From positions 43,307-107,306 of the forward strand of contig NZ_LGDD01000199.1 in assembly GCF_001279695.1 (NCBI RefSeq): a stretch of DNA of 64,000 nucleotides, read 5' to 3'. The notes beneath the pieces are model-generated. The model worked only from the letters and a program-made list of their open reading frames with translations, made no database searches and was not told the origin of the DNA. The position numbers and the translations under genes were made by a program. The DNA is from Streptomyces sp. WM6378. GTDB taxonomy: Bacteria > Actinomycetota > Actinomycetes > Streptomycetales > Streptomycetaceae. Positions 7,975-15,062 of the stretch are shown here, piece after piece. Within the stretch, counting starts at the first letter, position 1, and each line of letters begins with the position of its first letter.

Positions 7975-9189
7975 TCAGTGGTTGAGGGTGGTGTCGAGCC
8001 AGTCGAGGATGCGGCCCATGGCCAGGCGCTGGGCGCCGGTGTGGCAGTGGGCTCCGGCGCCTTCGGCGACGGTGAAGAGCTGGAGGGTCTTGGGACAGCT
8101 GAGGTGGTCGTAGAGCTGCTGGGCCTGACCGGCGAAGAACAGGTCGTCCTCGGCCTCGCACACCAGGGTGGGGCAGGTGATCTTCTCGGCGATTCCGTCG
8201 GCCAGGGTGTAGTCCAGGTAGGACGCCAGGAACTGACGCGGGGTCGCCACGTCCATGGCGTACGAGCCGTGCGTGATCGCCCAGCGCGCCGTCGAATCCG
8301 TCTTCATCAGGGCTTCGATCGCCGCGTCGATCTCGGGCGCGTGCTCGGCCCGCAGCAGCGCCTCGGCCTCGGGGCGGGGCATGGGGAGGTTCTTGGTGCT
8401 GACCTGGCCGAGGTCGTAGACGCCGTCGACGGCGATCACGGCGGCCAGCCGGTGTTCGAAGGCGGCCGCGCGGGGGGCGAGGAGGCCTCCCATGCTCAGT
8501 CCGAGCAGGCTGATGCGTTCGGGGTCGACTTCGGGGCGGGTGTCGGTCAGCCAGTCCACGACCGGGGTGATCACGCTCTCCCAGTCCGGGCGGAAGGGCA
8601 GCCCGTCGTGGAAGCGGGCGGCGGGCTGGCCGGGGCCGTCGAACGTCAGGACGTGGTAGCCGCGCTCCAGGCCCGCCGCGCCGCCGAAGAAGTGCATCTC
8701 CTCGGCCGAGCCGTCGAAGCCGTTGTGCATGACGATCGTCGGCGCGGGGGCGTCGCCGGGGGCCCGGTAGAAGTAGCCCCGCAGCACCGTGCCCTCGAAC
8801 GGGATCTCCACCGGCTCGATCTTCGGCTCGAAGAGGCGGGCGGCGGCGTGGAAGCAGTCGACCGAGCGCTCGTAGGAGGCGGCGATGCGCGGGTCGTCGG
8901 GGTTGCCGTGGAGGAAGAACTCCGCCGAGCGGAAGTAGTTGCTCGCCCGCAGGAAGGCGTCCCGCGCCGTGACCCGGTGCCCGCCCGCGAGCGCCGTCCG
9001 GGCTTCGGTGGCGGTGCGCTCCGCGGTGGCCGACCACTGCTCGTACCAGCTGTCGTAGTCCCCCGCGGTGATCTTCTCGGCGGTCGCGACGACCTCGCCG
9101 AAGTCGGAGCCGCCGTACGCGGCGTGGCCCAGCGCCCGCAGGGTCTCGTACCAGAACTGCGGGTCGTCCTCGAACAGCATCGGCTTCAT
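7975..9189 (-). CDS. Alpha/beta hydrolase with N-terminal cap (FrsA/DUF1100-like)
   Basis: This 404-aa protein has a helical N-terminal cap of about 125 residues, then an alpha/beta-hydrolase core: HNGFDGS as the oxyanion region (155-161), DGPGQP, and the nucleophile elbow GLSMGG with S232. A likely acid lies in AEDDLFF and the histidine in GAHCHTG near the C-terminus. Such proteins hydrolyse esters or C-C bonds of small substrates. GGGGAG precedes the ATG. It is divergent from a TetR regulator, and the shared gap holds two matching operators, so it is probably the regulator's target. The substrate is unknown. Confidence 0.85.
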   Translation of the reverse strand: MKPMLFEDDPQFWYETLRALGHAAYGGSDFGEVVATAEKITAGDYDSWYEQWSATAERTATEARTALAGGHRVTARDAFLRASNYFRSAEFFLHGNPDDPRIAASYERSVDCFHAAARLFEPKIEPVEIPFEGTVLRGYFYRAPGDAPAPTIVMHNGFDGSAEEMHFFGGAAGLERGYHVLTFDGPGQPAARFHDGLPFRPDWESVITPVVDWLTDTRPEVDPERISLLGLSMGGLLAPRAAAFEHRLAAVIAVDGVYDLGQVSTKNLPMPRPEAEALLRAEHAPEIDAAIEALMKTDSTARWAITHGSYAMDVATPRQFLASYLDYTLADGIAEKITCPTLVCEAEDDLFFAGQAQQLYDHLSCPKTLQLFTVAEGAGAHCHTGAQRLAMGRILDWLDTTLNH

Positions 9190-9199
9190 GACCGCTCCC

Positions 9200-9267
9200 C
9201 TAACGCGAGAATGATTGCGTTAGCAAGGTAGCCCGGCCGAACCAACAAACGCAAGAAGCAGTGCGTT
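9200..9267. promoter_or_regulatory. Twin TetR operators between hydrolase and regulator
   Basis: Two dyads share AACGC-N10-GCGTT. The first spans 9200-9223 with arms CTAACGC and GCGTTAG. The second spans 9248-9267 with arms AACGCA and TGCGTT around 8 bases. They lie just upstream of the hydrolase start and over the likely -10 (TAGTGT at 9267-9272) of the regulator. This is the usual arrangement for a TetR protein repressing itself and a divergent enzyme gene. Confidence 0.75.
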
Positions 9268-9279
9268 AGTGTTTTGGCC

Positions 9280-9906
9280 ATGAACGAGGACGACAGCGCC
9301 GGCGAGCACGAGCCCGACAGCCGGCCCGGGCCGGAGAACCAGCCGCGTCGCCGCACCGGCGGACGCAGTGCCCGCGTGCGGGAGGCTGTCCTCAAGGCGA
9401 CGGCGGAACTCATCGCCGAACAGGGCCACGAACGCATCCCGATCGCCGAGATCGCGGAACGCTCCGGGGTCCACCAGACATCCATCTACCGCCGCTGGCG
9501 CACCACCAACGCCATCGTGCTCGACCTCTCCCAGGAGCGCCTCTCGTCCGTGTCGGCCATCCCCGACACCGGGAGCCTGCGCGGAGACCTGCTCGCGTAC
9601 GCCCACCGGGCGGCCGCCTCGCTGGAGGGGCCGGACGCGGCCGTCCTCCTGCGCGCCCTCATCGCCGCGCGCGCCGAAGCCCCGGACGCGGACAGTGCCC
9701 CGAACGCCCTGGCATCACGCGGGCAGGACCTCCAGGCCATGCTCGACCGGGCGGTGTCACGCGGAGAACCCCGCCTGCGGATGACCGACGTCCTGGACGG
9801 GATCCTCGCGCCGCTCTACCTCCGCACCCTCTTCCGCGTCCCCGGCATCGACGACGCCTACCTCGACTCCCTCGTCACCAAAACCCTGACGGCGGCGGCC
9901 ACTTGA
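9280..9906 (+). CDS. TetR-family repressor
   Basis: This 208-aa protein has a TetR DNA-binding domain in its first 75 residues, with the helix-turn-helix reading IAEIAERSGVHQTSIYRRW, followed by a helical ligand-binding domain (TetR_C-like, with the LLRALIAARAEAPD region). A basic, proline-rich N-terminal tail precedes the domain. The ATG at 9280 is preferred over the TTG at 9274. No Shine-Dalgarno is seen and TAGTGT ends 7 bases upstream, so it may be leaderless. It probably controls the divergent hydrolase through the twin operators; the inducer is unknown. Confidence 0.88.
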   Translation: MNEDDSAGEHEPDSRPGPENQPRRRTGGRSARVREAVLKATAELIAEQGHERIPIAEIAERSGVHQTSIYRRWRTTNAIVLDLSQERLSSVSAIPDTGSLRGDLLAYAHRAAASLEGPDAAVLLRALIAARAEAPDADSAPNALASRGQDLQAMLDRAVSRGEPRLRMTDVLDGILAPLYLRTLFRVPGIDDAYLDSLVTKTLTAAAT

Positions 9907-9976
9907 CCCGATAGCCGGATCGGGGGCCGACCGCCGCGCCGCGTGCGGAAAACGGGTGCGGGCGGTGCGCATGGAC

Positions 9977-10020
9977 AGGGCCCGGCGCCGGGCTTGTCGC
10001 CCGGGCGCCGGGCCCTTTAT
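9977..10020. terminator. Strong GC hairpin terminator
   Basis: A stem of about 16 bp with one bulged base and a TTGTC loop ends in CTTTAT. It lies between the convergent TetR and small secreted protein genes and can serve both. Confidence 0.75.
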
Positions 10021-10066
10021 CGGTAAGCGGCGTTACACGATTGCCAGTTGCTCAGTGATGACCGTG

Positions 10067-10315
10067 TCAGCAGCTGGAGCCGACACCGTCGAACTGTGCG
10101 CCTGGATTGCCCTCACCGTTGAGTGCGTTGCCCAGAAGGCCGTTGAGCAATCCGACCTGACCGAGGATGTCGATGTTCAGGTCATGGGTCTTGCACCAAC
10201 GGCCGCCGTGGCCGTGGCCACCGTCTGCACCTTGGGCGGTTGCGGTGCCGCTGGCTATGAGGCTCAGGCCCCCGAGCATGGCGGCCGCGACAGCGGCCTT
10301 GTGAAGCTTGCGCAT
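10067..10315 (-). CDS. Small secreted Gly/Asn-rich protein, 82 aa
   Basis: A signal peptide (KLHKAAVAAAMLGGLSLIA, cleaved near ATAQG) precedes a mature peptide of about 55 residues. It has a His/Gly-rich start (HGHGGRWC) and a repeat-like ILGQVGLLNGLLGNAL core, with two cysteines, one early and one at the C-terminus. Its size, hydrophobic core and cysteine pair recall chaplin-type surface peptides of Streptomyces, but the chaplin consensus is not present. AGGAG precedes the start. It is probably exported to the cell surface; the function is unknown. Confidence 0.7.
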   Translation of the reverse strand: MRKLHKAAVAAAMLGGLSLIASGTATAQGADGGHGHGGRWCKTHDLNIDILGQVGLLNGLLGNALNGEGNPGAQFDGVGSSC

Positions 10316-10541
10316 TGCTCCTCCTTGGTTCGAGTGGAGCGCACCATCAAAAGATCCACTTTGCGCTCATTCCGGAGGCTAATCCGATATCTCCCGCGGC
10401 GCTCATCGAAGCTGCCATATGGGTTCCTGAGGCTCAATCAGGGGCGGCGCGAGGGCGGTCCCGCGGGGCCCGGCCGCACCCCCGACGCGGCGGGTGGCGG
10501 CAGGGGCGGCACCGACAGCAATGGCAGCCAACCGATGCGCC

Positions 10542-10558
10542 CATAGAATGGCTCTATG
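10542..10558 (+). promoter_or_regulatory. LysR-gene dyad over -10 and start codon
   Basis: CATAGAATGGCTCTATG is a 17-bp dyad (CATAGA/TCTATG arms) whose right arm contains the LysR ATG at 10556. The left arm contains TAGAAT (10544-10549), a good -10 six bases before the ATG. The same dyad recurs at 11478-11494. Leaderless transcription and autoregulation are inferred. Confidence 0.65.
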
Positions 10559-11482
10559 CCCCTCCCGCCCCGCGTCCCGGACCTCACCGCCCTTGACCTG
10601 CTGCTCAGCGTCATCGAACTGGGCAGCCTCGGGCGGGCCGCCGAGGCGCACGGGATCACCCAGCCCTCGGCCAGCTCCCGCATCCGCTACCTGGAGAAGC
10701 TGGTCGGACTGCCCGTCCTCGAACGCACCACGCTCGGCTCCCGGCCCACCCCGGCCGGGTCCCTGGTCGCCGAATGGGCCCGTACCGTGATCGACGCGGC
10801 GCAGCAGCTCGGCGCGGGGATCGACACGCTGCGCGCGGAGCGCGACTCGCACCTGCACGTGGCGGCCAGTCAGACCATCGCCGAATACCTCTTCCCGCGC
10901 TGGCTGATGTCCCTGCGCGCCCGCACTCCGGGGACCTCCATCGCGCTGCGGTCGGGCAATTCGGTGGAGGTGGCCCAGGCGGTTCTGGAGGGGCGGGCCG
11001 AGATCGGGTTCATCGAGAGCCCGCGCGCGCCCAAGGGCCTGGAGAGCCGCCTCGTGGCCCGCGACCGGCTCGTCGTCGTGGTCGCCCCGGGCCACGCGTG
11101 GGCGCGGCGCACCGCGATCACTCTCGACGAGCTGGCCGCGACCCCGCTGATCCACCGGGAGGCCGGATCCGGCACCCGGACCTCCTTCGAACGGGCCGTC
11201 ACCGCGCAGCTCCCCGACTGGCGGACCGCTCCCCTCCTGGAGCTGTCCTCCACCACCGCCATCAAGACCGCGGCGGCCTCCGGAGCGGGCCCGGCCGTGC
11301 TCAGCTCCCTCGCGGTCCAGGCGGAGCTCGCCTCCGCCACCCTCAGGGCGGTCCCGATCACCGGCCTCGACCTGAGCCGCTCGCTCCGCGCCATCTGGCC
11401 CACCGGCCGACGCCCCACGGGCCCCGCCCGCGACCTGTACGCCATCGCGCACCGCCCGGAGGCCGCCCCGGCCAGGGCATAG
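10556..11482 (+). CDS. LysR-family regulator
   Basis: This 308-aa protein has a LysR winged helix-turn-helix (GSLGRAAEAHGITQPSASSRIRYLE, about 22-46) and a two-lobed effector domain (about 95-295) with IGFIESPRAP and VAPGHAWARR typical of the family. LysR proteins sense small molecules and activate or repress nearby genes. No Shine-Dalgarno precedes the ATG, which lies inside a dyad with a -10 hexamer. A second copy of the dyad overlaps its stop codon, upstream of the DsbB-like genes, so those are the likely targets. Confidence 0.9.
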   Translation: MPLPPRVPDLTALDLLLSVIELGSLGRAAEAHGITQPSASSRIRYLEKLVGLPVLERTTLGSRPTPAGSLVAEWARTVIDAAQQLGAGIDTLRAERDSHLHVAASQTIAEYLFPRWLMSLRARTPGTSIALRSGNSVEVAQAVLEGRAEIGFIESPRAPKGLESRLVARDRLVVVVAPGHAWARRTAITLDELAATPLIHREAGSGTRTSFERAVTAQLPDWRTAPLLELSSTTAIKTAAASGAGPAVLSSLAVQAELASATLRAVPITGLDLSRSLRAIWPTGRRPTGPARDLYAIAHRPEAAPARA

Positions 11483-11494
11483 AACGGTTCTATG
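11478..11494 (+). promoter_or_regulatory. Second LysR dyad, over the lysR stop codon
   Basis: CATAGAACGGTTCTATG is a perfect 8-1-8 dyad sharing CATAGAA and TCTATG with the site at 10542-10558. It overlaps the LysR TAG stop and lies about 95 bases before the DUF5993-like gene. TAGAAC inside it could be a -10. It is the probable control site for the redox genes. Confidence 0.65.
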
Positions 11495-11589
11495 GATGCA
11501 TCGGTCCGTTGCGGCTACCCGCCCCGCGCGGGCGGGCGGAGGGTGGAGGAAGAAAAGAACAACGGACCCCCCGATGAAGCTGGGACCTC

Positions 11590-11751
11590 ATGTACACCCT
11601 CCTCTTCCTCCTCATCTTCCTGTGTGTGATGGCAGTGCTCCGCGACTGGCCGGCCCGCTCCCGCAGCCTGCTCTGGGCCGGGACCCTGGTCGCCACGGCG
11701 ATCGCGTTCCTCCCCCACGTCATCACCCACACCTTCCACATCGCCCTCTGA
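11590..11751 (+). CDS. Small membrane protein (DUF5993-like), 53 aa
   Basis: The short protein starts YTLLFLLIFLCVMAVLRDW, a first membrane helix followed by a charged turn (RDWPARSRS). A second helix (LLWAGTLVATAIAFLP) precedes a His-rich end (HVITHTFHIAL). Small two-helix proteins of this type (DUF5993) are found beside DsbB-like genes in actinobacteria. It lies 14 bases before the DsbB-like gene, so the two are probably co-transcribed and may act as a complex. The name is from memory of the pairing and size. Confidence 0.6.
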   Translation: MYTLLFLLIFLCVMAVLRDWPARSRSLLWAGTLVATAIAFLPHVITHTFHIAL

Positions 11752-11765
11752 GGGGGAGAGTTCTC

Positions 11766-12407
11766 ATGGCAACCACCACCGTGACCACCGACGCGTCCAC
11801 CACCAGCCCCGTCCGGCTCTCCAACCGGCTGGGCCTCTGGTTCGCCCACGCCTACGTCATCGGGCTGTGCGGCACCCTCGCGGGCGCCTACTTCTTCCAG
11901 TTCGGGCTGTGGGAGTACCCCTGCCCCATGTGTCTGCTGCAGCGGATGTTCTTCCTGCTCAGCGCGGTGGGCCCCGCCTGGATCATCGCCCGCTCCCGCA
12001 AGGGCGAGGTGACCACCCGCGAGTGGGCCTCCGGATGGGGCTGGGCCATCGTGGCCGCCCTCATCGGCAGCACCGTCTCCGCCGCCCAGGTCCTGATGCA
12101 CATCGTGCCCCCCGACCCCGGCTACGCCGGCGCCCTGTTCGGCCTGCACCTGTACACCTGGGCCCTGATCGCCTTCCTCGGCGCAGCCGTGGCCGCCGCG
12201 GCCGCCCTCTTCCTCACTCCCCAGTCCGAGCCCCTGAACGCCACCGCCGCCTCGCCCGCGTTGCGCAGGGCCGCCACCGTCACCCTGGCCGTGATCACCG
12301 TCTTCGCCGCCAGCAACCTGATCGCCTGCTTCCTGCTCCAGGGCATCGACTGGCAGATGTCCGGCGACCCCACCAGCTACCAGCTCTTCACCGACCTGGG
12401 CCTCTGA
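11766..12407 (+). CDS. DsbB-like disulfide oxidoreductase
   Basis: This 213-aa membrane protein has about five helices and a CPMC motif (C53, C56) in the first loop after helix 1, followed by LLQR. This is the DsbB signature, where the pair passes electrons from a thioredoxin-like partner to quinone. A second conserved cysteine pair, as in E. coli DsbB, is not evident, although C311-type equivalents occur late (IACFL). AGGGGGAGAG precedes the ATG, chosen over several upstream in-frame starts. It follows the LysR gene and the small membrane protein. A role in disulfide formation outside the cell is likely. Confidence 0.82.
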   Translation: MATTTVTTDASTTSPVRLSNRLGLWFAHAYVIGLCGTLAGAYFFQFGLWEYPCPMCLLQRMFFLLSAVGPAWIIARSRKGEVTTREWASGWGWAIVAALIGSTVSAAQVLMHIVPPDPGYAGALFGLHLYTWALIAFLGAAVAAAAALFLTPQSEPLNATAASPALRRAATVTLAVITVFAASNLIACFLLQGIDWQMSGDPTSYQLFTDLGL

Positions 12408-12428
12408 CGGCCCGGGGCCCCGGTGCCA

Positions 12429-12464
12429 CCGCCCCGCCCCTCTCCGCCCAGGCGGGGTGGGGCG
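12429..12464. terminator. GC-rich hairpin after the DsbB-like gene
   Basis: CCGCCCC at 12429-12435 pairs with GGGGCGG at 12458-12464, with further partial pairing inside. It lies 22 bases after the stop codon, where a terminator is expected. There is no U tract. Confidence 0.5.
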
Positions 12465-12684
12465 GATCCGACCGCCGAGACAGGGTCCAAAGCCCCCCTA
12501 CCGCCGGGCCGCACGGTCCAAGAAACTCGGGTCGTTCGGGACCGTCGAATCTGCCACCCTCGCCGCCGAATGAGGCTCGCGGATGCGACACCCTTCGAAA
12601 CGCGGCCCCCGGGCGCCGATAGCGTGAACCATGTTGCAGGCCAAAGCCTGACAAATCGGCACCATCTACGTGAGGCGTTTCTTC

Positions 12685-13104
12685 ATGAGCCTGAGCATCC
12701 GCAACCAGATCGCCGGCACCGTCACCGCCGTCACCCCCGGCGAGGTCATGGCCACCGTCAAGGTCCGTCTCGACGGCGGCCAGGACATCACCGCGGCGAT
12801 CACCCTGGAGGCCGTCAAGGAGCTCGGCCTCGCCGAGGGGTCCGCGGTCAAGACCCTGATCAAGTCCACCGAGGTCTCGCTGGCCACCGGCCCGGTCGAG
12901 GGCCTGTCCATCCGCAACCAGATCCCGGGCACCATCGCCGACGTCACCACCGGCGGCGCCATGGCCTCCGTCAAGGTCGACGTCCAGGGCGGCGAGCTCA
13001 CCGCCGCGATCACCAAGGACGCCGTCACCGACCTGAACCTGACCGCCGGCACCTCCGTAGTCGCACTGATCAAGTCGACCGAGATCTCCCTCGCCGCCGC
13101 CTGA
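12685..13104 (+). CDS. Molbindin with two Mop domains
   Basis: This 139-aa protein is two tandem Mop (TOBE) domains of about 68 residues, each beginning LSIRNQI(A/P)GT and ending IKSTE(V/I)SLA. Such di-molbindins bind molybdate or tungstate anions in the cytoplasm and act as a storage buffer or sensor. The ATG at 12685 is chosen because the Mop fold begins directly with MSLSIRNQ; GTGAGG lies 9 bases upstream. The gene stands alone, with no ModABC transporter nearby. Confidence 0.9.
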   Translation: MSLSIRNQIAGTVTAVTPGEVMATVKVRLDGGQDITAAITLEAVKELGLAEGSAVKTLIKSTEVSLATGPVEGLSIRNQIPGTIADVTTGGAMASVKVDVQGGELTAAITKDAVTDLNLTAGTSVVALIKSTEISLAAA

Positions 13105-13123
13105 TCACCCCACCGCACGTACG

Positions 13124-13162
13124 CCGATGGGCCTCGTACCCGACCGGGTACCGGGCCCATCG
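13124..13162. terminator. Terminator after the molbindin gene
   Basis: An outer stem (CGATGGGCC with GGCCCATCG) encloses an inner stem GTACCC/GGGTAC. It begins 20 bases past the molbindin stop. Confidence 0.75.
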
Positions 13163-13275
13163 ACATGTGCGGGCAGGGGGGGACGCCTTGCCCGCAGGTG
13201 CCGGACTCACCCGGCCGGGGCCCCTGAAACCCGGCTGAAACCGCGTTGAACCCGGTCCGCCGCAAGCTCTGCGGC

Positions 13276-14271
13276 ATGACCTCAACGACGAACGAAATCG
13301 CGATCGCGGCCACCGGGCTGCGGAAGGCCTACGGGGACAAGACCGTCCTCGACGGCATCGACCTCCACGTCCCGGCCGGCACCGTCTTCTCGCTGCTCGG
13401 CCCGAACGGCGCGGGCAAGACCACCGCCGTGCAGATCCTCTCCACGCTGATCAGCGCCGACGCCGGCGAGCTGTGGGTCGCCGGACACAACCTGGCCTCC
13501 CACGCCCAGTCGGTGCGTGCCGCGATCGGAGTGACCGGGCAGTTCTCGGCGGTGGACAACCTGATCACCGGCGAGGAGAACATGCTGCTCATGGCGGACC
13601 TGAACCACCTGTCCCGCCGTGAGGGGCGCCGGGTGACCGCCGAGCTCCTCGAACGCTTCGATCTGGTCGAGGCGGCGAAGAAGCCCGCCTCCACCTACTC
13701 CGGTGGCATGCGCAGGCGTCTCGACATCGCCATGACGCTGGTCGGCAGCCCGCGGATCATCTTCCTCGACGAGCCGACCACCGGCCTCGACCCGCGCAGC
13801 CGGCACAACATGTGGAACATCATCCGCGGCCTCGTCGCGGGCGGCGTGACCGTCTTCCTCACCACCCAGTACCTGGACGAGGCCGACGAACTCGCCGACC
13901 GGATCGCGGTGTTGAACGGCGGCAAGCTCGTCGCCCAGGGCACCGCGAGCGAGCTCAAGCGGCTCGTCCCCGGCGGCCACGTCCGGCTCCGCTTCACCGA
14001 CCCGGCCGCGTACCAGAGCGCCGCCGTCGCCCTGCGCGAGGCGACCCGCGACGACGAGTCGCTCTCGCTCCAGATCCCGAGCGGCGGCAGCCAGCGCGAG
14101 CTGCGGGCCATCCTCGACTGGCTCGACTCCGCCGCGATCGAGGCGGACGAGCTGACCGTCCACACCCCCGACCTCGACGACGTGTTCTTCGCCCTGACCA
14201 GCCACCCCACCGCCCCCGCCGCCACCGTCCCGGCCGCCGCCGGTGCCGCCCAGAAGGAGACCGTCCGATGA
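13276..14271 (+). CDS. ABC transporter ATPase, DrrA-like
   Basis: This 331-aa protein has a full nucleotide-binding domain: Walker A GPNGAGKTT, signature YSGGMRRRL, Walker B IIFLDEP, D-loop TTGLDPR and the H-loop region LTTQYLDEAD. The C-terminal extension (about 220-320) matches the DrrA/CcmA-type drug-export ATPases. The ATG at 13276 is used; a TTG 30 bases upstream is in frame but adds an unlikely basic tail. Its stop overlaps the permease start (ATGA), making a two-gene exporter probably for a toxic or antibiotic compound. Confidence 0.9.
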   Translation: MTSTTNEIAIAATGLRKAYGDKTVLDGIDLHVPAGTVFSLLGPNGAGKTTAVQILSTLISADAGELWVAGHNLASHAQSVRAAIGVTGQFSAVDNLITGEENMLLMADLNHLSRREGRRVTAELLERFDLVEAAKKPASTYSGGMRRRLDIAMTLVGSPRIIFLDEPTTGLDPRSRHNMWNIIRGLVAGGVTVFLTTQYLDEADELADRIAVLNGGKLVAQGTASELKRLVPGGHVRLRFTDPAAYQSAAVALREATRDDESLSLQIPSGGSQRELRAILDWLDSAAIEADELTVHTPDLDDVFFALTSHPTAPAATVPAAAGAAQKETVR

Positions 14272-15062
14272 GCTCCCTGTCCCTCGCCGTACGCGACTGC
14301 TCGACGATGCTGCGCCGCAACCTGCTGCACGCCCGGCGCTACCCGTCGCTCACCCTGAACCTGCTGCTCACGCCGATCATGCTGCTGCTGCTCTTCGTCT
14401 ACATCTTCGGCGACACCATGAGCGTGGGCATCGGCGGCGGCAGCCCCGACCGCGCCAAGTACATCGCCTACATCGTTCCCGGCCTGCTCCTGATGACCAT
14501 CGGCAGCACCGTGGTCGGCACCGCGATCTCCGTCTCCAACGACATGACCGAGGGCATCCTGGCCCGCTTCCGCACCATGGCGATCCACCGCGGCTCGGTC
14601 ATCGTCGGACACGTCATCGGCAGCGTCCTGCAATCGATCCTCAGCGTGGTCGCCGTCGGCGCGGTCGGCGTGGCCATCGGCTTCCGCTCCACCGACGCCA
14701 CCGTCCTGGAGTGGTTCGCGGCCCTGGGGCTGCTCGTGCTCTTCTCCCTGTCACTGACCTGGATCGCCGTCGGCATGGGCCTGATCAGCCCGAACGCCGA
14801 GGCCGCCAGCAACAACGCGATGCCGCTGATCCTGCTGCCGCTGCTGTCCAGCGCGTTCGTGCCGCTCCACTCGATGCCGGGCTGGTTCCAGCCGATCGCC
14901 CAGTACCAGCCGTTCACCCCGGCCATCGAGACCCTGCGCGGCCTGCTCCTCGGCACGGAGATCGGCAACAACGGATGGCTCGCCATCGCCTGGGCCGTGG
15001 GCCTCACCGTGCTCGGCTACTTCTGGTCGAAGGCGAAGTTCAATCAGGATCCGCAGCGCTGA
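14268..15062 (+). CDS. ABC-2 permease, DrrB-like
   Basis: This 264-aa protein has six membrane segments with the ABC-2 layout: LNLLLTPIMLLLLFVYIFGD early, a long periplasmic loop, then PGLLLMTIGSTVVGTAISVSNDMTEGILARFRTMAI, the coupling region typical of DrrB. AAGGAG precedes the ATG, inside the ATPase gene. Its last 23 bases overlap the stop end of the convergent SARP-type regulator gene. With the ATPase it forms a DrrAB-like exporter. The substrate is unknown. Confidence 0.9.
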   Translation: MSSLSLAVRDCSTMLRRNLLHARRYPSLTLNLLLTPIMLLLLFVYIFGDTMSVGIGGGSPDRAKYIAYIVPGLLLMTIGSTVVGTAISVSNDMTEGILARFRTMAIHRGSVIVGHVIGSVLQSILSVVAVGAVGVAIGFRSTDATVLEWFAALGLLVLFSLSLTWIAVGMGLISPNAEAASNNAMPLILLPLLSSAFVPLHSMPGWFQPIAQYQPFTPAIETLRGLLLGTEIGNNGWLAIAWAVGLTVLGYFWSKAKFNQDPQR

